A stretch of DNA of 64,000 bases from Fulvimarina sp040239565 (GTDB lineage: Bacteria > Pseudomonadota > Alphaproteobacteria > Rhizobiales > Rhizobiaceae): positions 1-64,000 of the forward strand of contig NZ_JBEHWS010000015.1 of assembly GCF_040239565.1 (NCBI RefSeq), in the 5' to 3' direction. The notes below the pieces were generated by a model. That model did no database searches. It was not told where the DNA came from and worked only from the letters and a program-made list of their open reading frames with translations. Made by a program: the position numbers and the translations under genes. Shown one piece after another: positions 27,836-36,797 of this stretch (the first letter of the stretch is position 1; each line of letters begins with the position of its first letter).

Positions 27836-28441
27836 TCAGGATTGCGGAACGAACTCGGCCTCGATTTCGAGCGTCACTTCCGATGCGACCGGGCCTGCGA
27901 GATAATCGATGCCGTATTTGGTGCGGTCGATGGTCATCTCACCGCTGAAACCCACTGCGGGCTGATCCGTCATCGGATGCGGGTTGAGCGCCGTGTTGAA
28001 GGTGACGTTCATGACCTCTTCATGGGTCTCGCCATGAAGGGTCAGATCTCCGGTGACCGTGCCGGTATTGTCGCCGGTGACCTCGATCGACTTGGAGACG
28101 AAGGTCGCTTCCGGGAACTCCGCCGCATTCAGGAACTGGTCGCTCGAGATCTCGTCCGCGAAGCTCTTGTCACCCTCGAAGTTGACGCTGACCGATGCCG
28201 GATCCACCGTGGCGTTGAGGCTGGACTGGGTCACATCCTCGGGATCGAGCTCGAGCGTCGCGTTCATCGTGTCGAAGCGACCGATATAGGTCGAGAGACC
28301 GAAATGGCTGACCTTCCAGAGCACGTTGGTGTGGTTCGGGTCGTTGACATAGGTCCCGGCCGGAACGTCGATCGACTGCGCGTTGACCGCGCCGGTGAAA
28401 AGCAGGGTGCTGGCCGCAGCTGCGAGAAGGATATGACGCAT
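27836..28441 (-). CDS. YceI family periplasmic protein
   Basis: The 201-residue protein has a signal peptide (1-21, ending VNA) and a YceI barrel: YVNDPNHTNVLWKVSHFGLS, NATLELDPEDV and TIDRTKYGIDYLAGP. It probably binds a polyisoprenoid ligand in the periplasm. It lies ahead of the cytochrome b561-YceI fusion, so the two may act together. GGAG lies upstream of the ATG. Confidence 0.88.
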   Translation of the reverse strand: MRHILLAAAASTLLFTGAVNAQSIDVPAGTYVNDPNHTNVLWKVSHFGLSTYIGRFDTMNATLELDPEDVTQSSLNATVDPASVSVNFEGDKSFADEISSDQFLNAAEFPEATFVSKSIEVTGDNTGTVTGDLTLHGETHEEVMNVTFNTALNPHPMTDQPAVGFSGEMTIDRTKYGIDYLAGPVASEVTLEIEAEFVPQS

Positions 28442-28638
28442 TCATGGTCTCCTTTGAGGTATGGCGTTCCGCACCTACTAAGAGTATCGCGCTGTCATGC
28501 TCAAGAGATGCGTCTCTAACAGATTGTTTATCGACAGGTTTTCTGATGATATTTTGGGCGGTATAGATTGGCAGGTCTCTGAAAATACATCGAGACCCGT
28601 GTATTGGATAAGTCAGGAATGGAATTGGGCATCAAAAG

Positions 28639-29850
28639 ATGAACGGTCCTTCGTCTCAGCGTGATGTTTCGAGTCGCCTGAAATCCATACTCGAACGCGA
28701 TGCGGACCGACTTGGTTTCTGCGCCGTGGGCGTTGCATCTGCCGACCAGGACGGGCTTGCCGGTGGTCGGCTTGAGGAATTCGTGGAGGCTGGCCGCCAC
28801 GGCACCATGGGCTGGATGCCGGAGACGTTGGAACGTCGCCGCTCGGCGAAGTCGCTTTGGCCGGATGCGAAGTCGATCCTCGTTCTCGCGATGAATTACG
28901 GCCCCGACGAAGACCCCCTTGCGGTGCTCGACCAGCCCGATCGAGGTGGAATCTCCGTCTATGCCCGGCACCGGGATTATCATGACGTCATCAAGGGCAA
29001 GCTCAAGGAGCTTGCGGGCCGTCTCGTCGCAGAGGGGCGTAAGGCGGGGCTCGGAGACCATGATGCAAAGGTTTTCGTCGACACGGCTCCGGTCATGGAA
29101 AAGCCCCTTGGCGCAATGGCTGGCCTCGGCTGGCAGGGCAAGCACACCAATCTTCTCTCGCGTGATTTCGGCTCCTGGCTATTTCTCGGCTCGATCTTTA
29201 CGACGCTCGATCTGCCGGTGGACGAGCCCGTCAGCGATCGGTGCGGGTCCTGCTCGGCCTGTCTCGACATCTGCCCGACGGATGCGTTCCCCGCGCCATA
29301 TCAGCTCGATGCGCGGCTCTGTATTTCCTACTTGACGATCGAGACGAAGCGCCCGATCCCGCGTGACCTCCGGCCAAAGATGGGCAACCGCATCTATGGC
29401 TGCGACGACTGTCTTGCGGTCTGTCCATGGAACAAGTTCGCCAAGCAGGCTAGCGAAGCCAAGCTGATCGCGCGAGACGATCTGAAGGCGCCCCATCTCC
29501 ACGATCTTCTATCGCTTGACGACAAGGCCTTTCGCGCACTCTTCTCCGGCTCGCCGATCAAGCGCATCGGGCGGGACAAGTTCGTCTCGAATTGCCTGAT
29601 CGCGGCGGGGAATTCGGGCGATCGAAGCTTTCTGCCACGCATCGCCCAACTCATGCATGATCCCGCCGCGATCGTTCGCGCGATGGCAATCTGGGCTTTC
29701 GGCCGACTTGCTGATGAGAGCGACGTCTTGCAGGCGGCGAGGGCCGCGCAAGATAGGGAAACCGACGAAACGGTTCAGGACGAGTGGCAGGCGGCAATGA
29801 CGAAAGTGGACGAGCGGGCAATCGACGGAAATGGAGGCGCTTCCCGATGA
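28639..29850 (+). CDS. queG: Epoxyqueuosine reductase QueG
   Basis: QueG performs the last step of queuosine synthesis in tRNA, reducing epoxyqueuosine with cobalamin. Two [4Fe-4S] cluster motifs are visible: CGSCSACLDICPTDAF and CDDCLAVCPWNKFA. The catalytic region FVDTAPVMEKPLGAMAGLGW is intact, and HEAT-like repeats end the protein. 403 residues is normal. Its TGA overlaps the following ATG (ATGA at 29847), so the next gene is translationally coupled. Confidence 0.92.
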   Translation: MNGPSSQRDVSSRLKSILERDADRLGFCAVGVASADQDGLAGGRLEEFVEAGRHGTMGWMPETLERRRSAKSLWPDAKSILVLAMNYGPDEDPLAVLDQPDRGGISVYARHRDYHDVIKGKLKELAGRLVAEGRKAGLGDHDAKVFVDTAPVMEKPLGAMAGLGWQGKHTNLLSRDFGSWLFLGSIFTTLDLPVDEPVSDRCGSCSACLDICPTDAFPAPYQLDARLCISYLTIETKRPIPRDLRPKMGNRIYGCDDCLAVCPWNKFAKQASEAKLIARDDLKAPHLHDLLSLDDKAFRALFSGSPIKRIGRDKFVSNCLIAAGNSGDRSFLPRIAQLMHDPAAIVRAMAIWAFGRLADESDVLQAARAAQDRETDETVQDEWQAAMTKVDERAIDGNGGASR

Positions 29851-30743
29851 AACTGTTCGTCTTCGGATACGGCTATTCCGCCTCGCACTACGTCAAGCGG
29901 GTTCATCCATCGCAAGTGCGTGGCGTTACCGTCCGCAGCCTCGAAAAGGCCGAGAGCCTCTCCGCCGCAAGCTTCCCCGCTTTTATCTTCGACGGCGAGG
30001 ATTTCGTGCCGGACATCGCCGAGACGCTGAAAGAGGCGACTCATATCCTCGTTTCCATCCCGCCCGGCCATAAGGCACCTCCCGAAGCGCGCGTCGGCGG
30101 CGCAAACGCACCCGAGGGCGACCCGGTGCTGAAGTTCTATGCCGAGACGATCGCCGAAGATTGTCCGGATCTGCGATGGATCGGCTATCTGTCGACCGTG
30201 GGTGTCTATGGCGATCACGATGGCGGTTGGGTCGACGAAGAGACGCCGGTCAATCCAGGCTCGGACCGTTCCAAGGCCCGCGTCGTGGCGGAAGAGGGTT
30301 GGCAGGCGCTCGCCGAAAAGCGCGGGGTACCGCTCGCGATCCTGCGGCTGTCGGGCATCTACGGACCGGGGCGCAATCAGTTCGAGAGCCTTAAGAGCGG
30401 CAAGGCCAAACGGCTGATCAAGCCGGGTCAGGTGTTCAACCGAATCCACGTGGAGGATATCGCCGGTAGCCTCGAACTCTTGGCGGAGAAGGCACTCGGA
30501 GGCATCTTCAACGTGACCGATGACGAGCCAGCGCCGCCGCAGGATGTGGTCACCCACGCCGCTGAGCTTGCGGGTGTCGAGCCGCCGCCGGAAACGGCCT
30601 TTGAAGATGCCGAGCTTTCACCCATGGCGCGCAGCTTCTACGGCGATAACAAGCGTGTTTCGAACGCCAGGATCAAGAGCGAAGGTTATAGCTTCCGCTA
30701 TCCGACCTACCGCGAGGCGCTGGAAGCGCTCAAGCCGCGCTAA
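29847..30743 (+). CDS. NAD(P)-dependent SDR/epimerase family protein
   Basis: This 298-residue Rossmann protein opens with KLFVFGYGYSASHYV and has WIGYLSTVGVYGDHDGGWVDE and LRLSGIYGPGRNQFE, features of the YeeZ/extended SDR group. The substrate is unknown. It follows queG directly with a four-base overlap in rhizobial fashion. The start was set at ATG 29847, because upstream in-frame codons belong to the queG tail. Confidence 0.8.
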   Translation: MKLFVFGYGYSASHYVKRVHPSQVRGVTVRSLEKAESLSAASFPAFIFDGEDFVPDIAETLKEATHILVSIPPGHKAPPEARVGGANAPEGDPVLKFYAETIAEDCPDLRWIGYLSTVGVYGDHDGGWVDEETPVNPGSDRSKARVVAEEGWQALAEKRGVPLAILRLSGIYGPGRNQFESLKSGKAKRLIKPGQVFNRIHVEDIAGSLELLAEKALGGIFNVTDDEPAPPQDVVTHAAELAGVEPPPETAFEDAELSPMARSFYGDNKRVSNARIKSEGYSFRYPTYREALEALKPR

Positions 30744-30934
30744 TCCTTGGAGCCAAGCCGACTGAAGGCGCGTGCGAACTGGAAAAAGCAGGAAAACGCG
30801 AGCACCATCATGAATGCGGTTTCGTAATAGGCGAACCGCCAGACCGGAAAATTGAAGTCGTAAAGACCGTGCATGACGATCGTCATAGCCGCGCCGAGCG
30901 CGGTGACGAGAGTCAGGAAATCGAGCAATTTCAT
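30740..30934 (-). CDS. Small two-helix membrane protein
   Basis: The 64 residues starting MKLLDFLTL contain two hydrophobic stretches (about 5-22 and 34-52) joined by HGLYDFNFPVWRFAYYE. GAGG lies nine bases before the ATG at 30934. The gene overlaps the end of the SDR gene by four bases, tail to tail. No family is recognised. It is moderately likely to be real, given its codon use and ribosome binding site. Confidence 0.5.
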   Translation of the reverse strand: MKLLDFLTLVTALGAAMTIVMHGLYDFNFPVWRFAYYETAFMMVLAFSCFFQFARAFSRLGSKD

Positions 30935-31250
30935 TTTCGATGACCTCATCTTGAGATCGTCGGGCGCGAGCCGGTCGCCGGACGTCATGTCCCTTCCCAG
31001 AGTGCGTCTTGCTGCCCTCGACTCATTCGATCAGGTCCGCGGACTCTTGGCAGCAGGCTCCCCCGCAAGATGCGCGGCGTCGGGCCATGTGGCAAATACT
31101 TGCTCTTCCTATGCCAAGCAAAGACCTATGGGACGATCGCAATATTGAGGCGAATCTGACCTTTCGGAACTTTCGACCTGCTCCCGTCCCTGTCGGAGTG
31201 AAGTACAGAATGCCTGAAACTGGTTCGACTTTGGGAGTTCGCTGTCCGAG

Positions 31251-31294
31251 AAAACGAACAGTCCTGGCGGCTTAGGGGCCGCCGGGACTGTTCT
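31251..31294 (-). terminator. Rho-independent terminator of the RND operon
   Basis: AACAGTCCTGGCGGC (31257-31271) pairs with GCCGCCGGGACTGTT (31278-31292) with one wobble pair and a six-base loop. On the minus strand a TTTT run follows. It sits right after the stop of the RND permease gene at 31298. The remaining 260 bases up to 30989 hold no gene that I can support. Confidence 0.85.
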
Positions 31295-31297
31295 GAC

Positions 31298-34200
31298 TCA
31301 TTCGGCCGGAACGATCTCGCCACCTTTCGGCCGCCGGCGACCCAGCGGATCGCCGAGCCGCGGGCTCGGGGCATCATGTCCGCGTTTGCGTTTCGCCCAG
31401 GCAACGACGCTCTCGCCAAGCATCAGAAGCGCGGGCGTCAGGACAAGTGTCAGGATGGTCGCAAACGTGAGACCGCCCGCGATCGAAGCCGAGAGTTCGG
31501 TCCACCATTGGGTCGACGGAGCGCCGAATTCGATCGTCCGGTTCAGAAAGTCGACATTGGCTCCCACCACCATCGGCACGAGCCCGAGAACGGTCGTGAC
31601 CGAGGTCAGGAAGACCGGCCGCAGGCGCTGGGCACCAGTGCGCAGCAGTGCTTCCAGCGGTGGCTGCCCCTGTCGGCGAAGATCGTTATACGTGTCGATC
31701 AGAACGATGTTGTTGTTCACGACGATGCCGGCGAGCGCGATCACGCCGATGCCACCCATGACGACACCGAAGGGGCGGCCGGTGATCAACAACCCGTAAA
31801 ATACGCCGGCTGTCGAGAACACGATCGCGCTCATGACGAGGAAGGCCTGATAGAGCGAGTTGAACTGCGTCACCAGCACGATGAACATCAGCGACAGCGC
31901 CACGGCGAACGCACCGCCGAGGAAGCTCGCAGCCTCGGCCTGATCCTCGGCCTCGCCGCCGAAGGAGTAGTCGACGCCCGGTGGCAGGTCCATTTCCTCC
32001 AGCCGTTGGGTCAGTTTCTGCACCTGATCGTCGACAAGCAGGCCTTCGGCCGCATCGGCCTCAATCGTCATCACGCGGCGCTGGTCGATACGGATGATCG
32101 TTCCGACCTTGGGCGAGGGCTGGAACGAGACGAAGTTGCGGATCGGCACGAGGCCCTGACTTGTCGGAATACGCAGGTCTTCGAGCCGCTCCAGTGTTCG
32201 GTCGCCCGCCGGGAAGCGCACGCGGATCGGCACTTCGCCGTCGCCGCTCGCATCATCGGGCCGGTAGTCGGACACTTCGATACCGCGCGTCAAAAGCTGC
32301 ACCGCTTGTCCGAGAAGCGAGACGTCGGCGCCATAACGCGCGGCTTCCTCACGGTCGACGCTCATCTGCCATTCGACGCCGGGCAGAGGACGCGTATCGG
32401 TGACGTTGGTGTAGCCACCGATATCGGCCATTTCCGCGCGCACCTGAGCCACTGCATTCGACAGCGACTGAAGATCCGTGCCGTTGAGCTTCACGTTGAT
32501 CGGTTTGCCGGAGGCCGGCCCGTTCTGCTCCTGCTGGACCTGAATCGTGATGCCCGGAATATCGGCGGTAAGACCGCGGACGTCCTCGAAAATCTCGGTC
32601 GCCTTGCGTCGCTCGTTCCATTCGTCGAGTTCGAGCTGGACCGTGCCGATGACATCTGCGCCGAGCTGGCGGGAGGAGCCTTCACTCAAGGTCCGCGCAT
32701 AGACGCTATTGACCTCGTCGAGGTCGAGCAGACGGTTCTCGACCTGCCGCACCAGAGCGTCCTTCTCGAAGATCGAGAAGTTGTCGCGCGCCCGGATCTG
32801 GACCTGGGCGAATTCCGGTTCGATCGAGGGGAAGAATTCGACGCCGCGCCCATACTGGGAATAGCCGTAGAATGCACCGATCAGGATGGTGAGTGCGATG
32901 ACGAGCGTCGCGAACGGTCCTTTGAGCGCCGCATTGAGAACCTTCAGATAGATGCCGGTCGCACCGCGGATCGTCGAAAGATCGCCGGTTTCGGCGGCCT
33001 CAAGGGCCTCCCGCTGTTTCTTCGGCATAGGCTGGGCCTTGCCGATGACGCCACCGAGCACCGGGATGAAAACCAGTGCCATCGCGAGCGAGGCCGTCAG
33101 CGTGATAATGACGGTGAGCGGCAGGAACTTCATGAACTCGCCGACGATGCCGGGCCAGAAGAGCAGCGGCAGGAAGACGGCGAGGGTGGTGATGGTCGAG
33201 GCGATGATCGGCCAGGCCATGCGCTTGGCGGCATGGCGATAGGCATCGCGCGGGCTCGCACCCTCAAGCAATCGCCTATCGGCAAGCTCCGTCGTCACGA
33301 TCGCACCGTCGACAAGCATGCCGACGACGAGAATCAGCGAGAACAGAACGATGATGTTCATCGTGAAGCCGGCCATCCAAAGGATCGCGATACCGGCGAG
33401 GAAAGAGCCCGGAATCGACAGTCCGACGAGAATGGATGTTCTGAGGCCGAGCGCCGCCACGATGACGATCATGACGAGGACGATCGCCGAGATGACGTTG
33501 TTTTCGAGGTCGGTCAGCATGGAGACGACCTGCTCGGACTCGTCCTGCAGGAACTGGACGCTGAGCGTATCGGGCCAGGCTTCCTGATGCTGGGCAACGA
33601 TGCGGCGCGCCGCGTCGACCGTCTCGATGATGTTGGCTCCGGAGCGCTTCTTGACCTCCAGCGCGAGCGAGGGCTGCCCGTCGATCCGGGCAAAGCCCTC
33701 GGGATCTTGGAAGGTCCGCCGCGCGACTGCGACGTCCTTGAAGGTCAGCACCGTCGAGCCATCGACCTTGATCGGCATGTCGAGCACGTCCGTCACGTCC
33801 TCGATGAGGCCCGGCACCTTGAGGACGATCCGGCCCGCGCCTGTATCGATCGCGCCGGCCGCGATCAGCCGGTTGTTGCGGCTTAGCTGGTCCAACAGTG
33901 CGTCGAAGGAAATGTCGTAGGTTTCGAAAACGGTCGGATCGATCAGAACTTCCATCAGCTCGTCGCGATCGCCACCGATATCGACTTCGAGCACGCCGGG
34001 CGCAGATTCCAGATCGTCCTGGAGCTCGCTCGCCAAATTGACCAGCGTGCGCTCCGGCACGGGGCCGGACAGAACGATGGTGACGATTGGAAAGAGCGAG
34101 GTGTTCACCTCGTTGACGGTCGGCTCTTCGGCTTCCTGCGGCAGATTGGGCTTCGCCCGGTCGACCGCGTCCTTGACGTCGGTCAGGGCCTCGTCCGCAT

Positions 34201-34501
34201 CGAAGCCTGCCTCAAAGGTGAGCTGCACCGAGGCGAAGCCCTCATAGGCATGCCCCTCGATCTCGTCGAGACCGGAGAGCGAGGAGAGCTCGGTTTCCAG
34301 CGGCTTCACCATCAGCCGTTCGGCGTCCTCCGGCGATATGCCCTCCAGAACGGTCGAGACGTACATCACCGGGATCGGGATGTCGGGCTGGGACTCCTTC
34401 GGAATCGACTGATAGCCGACCGTGCCGGCCAGAATGATCAGAACCAGAAAAAGAAGAACGGTTCGCGAGCGGTCGAAAGCCGCGTCGATGATCGCATTCA
34501 T
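31298..34501 (-). CDS. RND efflux transporter permease (HAE1/AcrB type)
   Basis: The 1067-residue protein is an inner-membrane proton-driven exporter with 12 membrane segments and two large periplasmic loops. The opening MNAIIDAAFDRSRTVLLFLVL and GGIGVIALAGIVVNNNIVLID near residue 940 are typical. The fourth helix has VGMLVDGAIVTTELADRR, with one Asp where AcrB has two; this occurs in a known subgroup. The start overlaps the adaptor stop by four bases. No outer-membrane channel gene is adjacent, so a TolC elsewhere is expected. Confidence 0.92.
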   Translation of the reverse strand: MNAIIDAAFDRSRTVLLFLVLIILAGTVGYQSIPKESQPDIPIPVMYVSTVLEGISPEDAERLMVKPLETELSSLSGLDEIEGHAYEGFASVQLTFEAGFDADEALTDVKDAVDRAKPNLPQEAEEPTVNEVNTSLFPIVTIVLSGPVPERTLVNLASELQDDLESAPGVLEVDIGGDRDELMEVLIDPTVFETYDISFDALLDQLSRNNRLIAAGAIDTGAGRIVLKVPGLIEDVTDVLDMPIKVDGSTVLTFKDVAVARRTFQDPEGFARIDGQPSLALEVKKRSGANIIETVDAARRIVAQHQEAWPDTLSVQFLQDESEQVVSMLTDLENNVISAIVLVMIVIVAALGLRTSILVGLSIPGSFLAGIAILWMAGFTMNIIVLFSLILVVGMLVDGAIVTTELADRRLLEGASPRDAYRHAAKRMAWPIIASTITTLAVFLPLLFWPGIVGEFMKFLPLTVIITLTASLAMALVFIPVLGGVIGKAQPMPKKQREALEAAETGDLSTIRGATGIYLKVLNAALKGPFATLVIALTILIGAFYGYSQYGRGVEFFPSIEPEFAQVQIRARDNFSIFEKDALVRQVENRLLDLDEVNSVYARTLSEGSSRQLGADVIGTVQLELDEWNERRKATEIFEDVRGLTADIPGITIQVQQEQNGPASGKPINVKLNGTDLQSLSNAVAQVRAEMADIGGYTNVTDTRPLPGVEWQMSVDREEAARYGADVSLLGQAVQLLTRGIEVSDYRPDDASGDGEVPIRVRFPAGDRTLERLEDLRIPTSQGLVPIRNFVSFQPSPKVGTIIRIDQRRVMTIEADAAEGLLVDDQVQKLTQRLEEMDLPPGVDYSFGGEAEDQAEAASFLGGAFAVALSLMFIVLVTQFNSLYQAFLVMSAIVFSTAGVFYGLLITGRPFGVVMGGIGVIALAGIVVNNNIVLIDTYNDLRRQGQPPLEALLRTGAQRLRPVFLTSVTTVLGLVPMVVGANVDFLNRTIEFGAPSTQWWTELSASIAGGLTFATILTLVLTPALLMLGESVVAWAKRKRGHDAPSPRLGDPLGRRRPKGGEIVPAE

Positions 34502-36153
34502 GATCGGCCTGCCCCAGCCGCGAGGGCCTGCCTAAGCGCGGAGGCGAAGGCTGCGCTGAGCGTTCCAGTGGTTTTGAGGCCGTTATCTTCCTGAAAGGCG
34601 CGGATGGCGTCGCGGGTCGATGCACCCATCAGCCCATCCGTCGGACCAGCCTCATAACCGAGCGTATTGAGCGCTTCCTGCGCCATGCGGACGAGAGCTT
34701 GCGGCGGCTCTCCTTCGGAAGCTGCCTGAGCCGCGAAATTGGCTTGGTCCAGGAATGTGGTGCCTGCCGAATCGCCGCTGCCGTCCGTCGCTCCGGCTTC
34801 GGCTGCGTTGGAGGCGACGACCTGATTGTCCCCGGTCTGCGCATCCGTATCGCCCTCCGCCATCAGGCCGGAGCCGGTCTCGCTTCCGCCTGCATCGGCC
34901 GAGAGATTGGGCAATTCCGGCTGGGGTGGCGCGTCTGCGGGCGTTTCGATGTCCGGGCCATTGCCGGTGGGGGCAACGGCGTTGACCGCTTCACCGTCCG
35001 AGACGAATCCCTGGCCGACCGAAATGATGCGGACGGTTTCGGGCAGTCCGTCGACCCAGATGCCGTCGGTTTCCGCGCGCACGAGTTGGGCGGGATAGAA
35101 CTTCACTTTCGAATTTTCATCGACCGCCTTGATGCCGAGTTCGCCATTGGGACCGAGCGCGAGGATCGCGGCCGAGAGGAAATGGGCCGGAGTTTCGCCC
35201 ACCGGAATGCGGACTTCGGCGGAAATGCCGGCCGGAATGTCGCGATCCGGATTGGGTATCGTAATCTCGATCGGGAAGGTGCGCGTCGAGGCATTGGCGT
35301 TGCTAGAAACATAGGTGACTTCGCCCTGACGGGTCGCGCCTGTAATGAAGTTCACCTGCGCGGTCTGGCCGAGCTTGATCCGACCGATGCTCTGCTGCGC
35401 GACCTGCACCTCGACCGTGAGCGGATCGTTGTCCACCTGGGTTCCGACCTCCGCCGAGGCGGCGATGAATTCGCCAAGATCGAGATCGAAGTTTTCCAGA
35501 ACACCGGTGATCGGCGCGCGGATATCCGTATCTCCTTGCGTCTGGCGGATCGAGGCGAGGGAAGCGCGCGCGACGGCCAGTTCGGCTTCAGCTGCTTCCA
35601 GTTCCGCGCGTGTGGAATAGCCGCGCTCGACAAGACCGCTGACGCGATCGAACTCGCCCTGACGACGGCTGAGTTCGGCTTCGGCCTGCGCGATCTGTGC
35701 GCTGCGATCCGCGAGCGCGATCCGCGCGATGATGTCGCCTTCGTTGAGGAACTGCCCTTTTCGCGCGACGATCTCCTCGATGGTGCCGCCGGTCTTGGCG
35801 CGCACCGGCGTCTGCCGATCGGGCTTCGCCTGGCCTTCGGCCGATACGAACTGTGTGACCGGCTGGGCCTTCGATTCGAACGCTTCGACCGTGAACGGCT
35901 CCATGGCCTTTTCACGCGGTGCTTCGGCCACGGTCTCGCCCGTATCTCCTCCGAGGTAGCCGGAGCCCATCCAGCCCACGAGAGCAACGACGAAAAGCAG
36001 GGCAAGCCAGCCGGCTTTCGAGCGCGGCTCCTTCGGCTCTCCATGTCGACTGCTGGACGGCTCCACGGCCGTCGTCGACGATGAGGATTGCCCCATTCCG
36101 TGCCGCTTCCTGTCGTGGTTTACGGAGAGGGTATGTGCGTCCGGTTCCATCAT
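34498..36153 (-). CDS. RND membrane-fusion adaptor with C-terminal peptidoglycan-binding domain
   Basis: After a cytosolic basic N-terminus and one membrane segment (near residue 50) the protein has the lipoyl/hairpin layout of HlyD-family adaptors: VRAKTGGTIEEIVARKGQFLNEGDIIARI, a coiled-coil hairpin, and DIRAPITGVLENFDLDLGEF. A long acidic, low-complexity linker (about 400-490) then leads to a peptidoglycan-binding-1 domain (490-551): AQEALNTLGYEAGPTDGLMG and STRDAIRAFQEDNGL. Usual adaptors are about 380 residues and lack this part. I start at ATG 36153 (GGGGGA seven bases upstream); 36174 is possible but overlaps the regulator more. Confidence 0.88.
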   Translation of the reverse strand: MMEPDAHTLSVNHDRKRHGMGQSSSSTTAVEPSSSRHGEPKEPRSKAGWLALLFVVALVGWMGSGYLGGDTGETVAEAPREKAMEPFTVEAFESKAQPVTQFVSAEGQAKPDRQTPVRAKTGGTIEEIVARKGQFLNEGDIIARIALADRSAQIAQAEAELSRRQGEFDRVSGLVERGYSTRAELEAAEAELAVARASLASIRQTQGDTDIRAPITGVLENFDLDLGEFIAASAEVGTQVDNDPLTVEVQVAQQSIGRIKLGQTAQVNFITGATRQGEVTYVSSNANASTRTFPIEITIPNPDRDIPAGISAEVRIPVGETPAHFLSAAILALGPNGELGIKAVDENSKVKFYPAQLVRAETDGIWVDGLPETVRIISVGQGFVSDGEAVNAVAPTGNGPDIETPADAPPQPELPNLSADAGGSETGSGLMAEGDTDAQTGDNQVVASNAAEAGATDGSGDSAGTTFLDQANFAAQAASEGEPPQALVRMAQEALNTLGYEAGPTDGLMGASTRDAIRAFQEDNGLKTTGTLSAAFASALRQALAAGAGRS

Positions 36154-36656
36154 CGGCTTGTCCCCCGAACGCATCGCTCCGCAAGGCGACCTGCAAGTTC
36201 TTCGAGGTTTGCGGCGGCTTCGGCGAAGAAATCGCGGGTCGCGAGGACACCGTCATTGATCGCCGGCCCGCCGCAGTCCCGGCAGCCTTCGTCTATCAGC
36301 GTCATGGTCTCGCGCATTCGTGCGGCGATACCGTGGATCATGTTGACGAAGGGTCTGTCGGCGAGGCGAAAAAAATCCTGCCGCTCGCCTTCGACGGAGA
36401 CCCGCTCGATCAGTCCCTTGCCTTCCAGAAGCCGGGCATTGGTGGAGACCGATCCACGGCTCACGCCGAGACGTTCGGCAAGATTGGAAAAGCTGACCGG
36501 TCCCGGATCAACCAGTAGCAGGCCGAACAGCCGCCCGGCGATGCGAGGCATGCCCTCCATCTCCATATGCTCGCCCATCCGCTCGATGAAGCGCCCGCAA
36601 GCGTCCTCGCAGGAAAGCTCGGTTCTAAAACTGGTAGCAGCCGGTGTCTGGTTCAT
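36150..36656 (-). CDS. GbsR/MarR-type transcriptional regulator
   Basis: This 168-residue winged-helix protein resembles the GbsR branch of MarR regulators: GMPRIAGRLFGLLLVDPGPVSFSNLAERLGVSRGSVSTNARLLEGKGLIERV carries the helix-turn-helix. It is the first gene of the efflux operon, its stop overlapping the adaptor start, so it probably represses its own operon. Four Cys (two near residue 17-20, two near 125-129) could bind metal or sense redox state, but this is a guess. Confidence 0.85.
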   Translation of the reverse strand: MNQTPAATSFRTELSCEDACGRFIERMGEHMEMEGMPRIAGRLFGLLLVDPGPVSFSNLAERLGVSRGSVSTNARLLEGKGLIERVSVEGERQDFFRLADRPFVNMIHGIAARMRETMTLIDEGCRDCGGPAINDGVLATRDFFAEAAANLEELAGRLAERCVRGTSR

Positions 36657-36689
36657 AGCTTGTAGCTACGGCTGCGTCTCCGTTTAATC

Positions 36690-36726
36690 AAGACTGAACA
36701 GAAATATTATTCAGTGAAGACTGAAC
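36690..36726. promoter_or_regulatory. Candidate operator for the efflux-operon regulator
   Basis: Upstream of the regulator start lie three copies of ACTGAA: 36693-36698, inverted at 36710-36715, and 36720-36725. The first and third are in AAGACTGAAC, exactly repeated 27 bases apart. The surrounding DNA is AT-rich for this genome, as expected for a promoter. Binding by the adjacent regulator is inferred from position only. Confidence 0.55.
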
Positions 36727-36797
36727 GAATTATTGCAGTGCAGCAAAAGTGCGGCAGGCAGGCGGGCTTTGGGGGATACGTCTCGCTTCAAATCCGC

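Noticed and set aside
31376..33886. A plus-strand open frame of 836 codons opposite the RND permease gene
   Set aside because: The RND permease on the other strand has clear homology over its full length; the opposite frame is rich in Arg, His and Asp, as expected for an antisense reading of GC-rich DNA.
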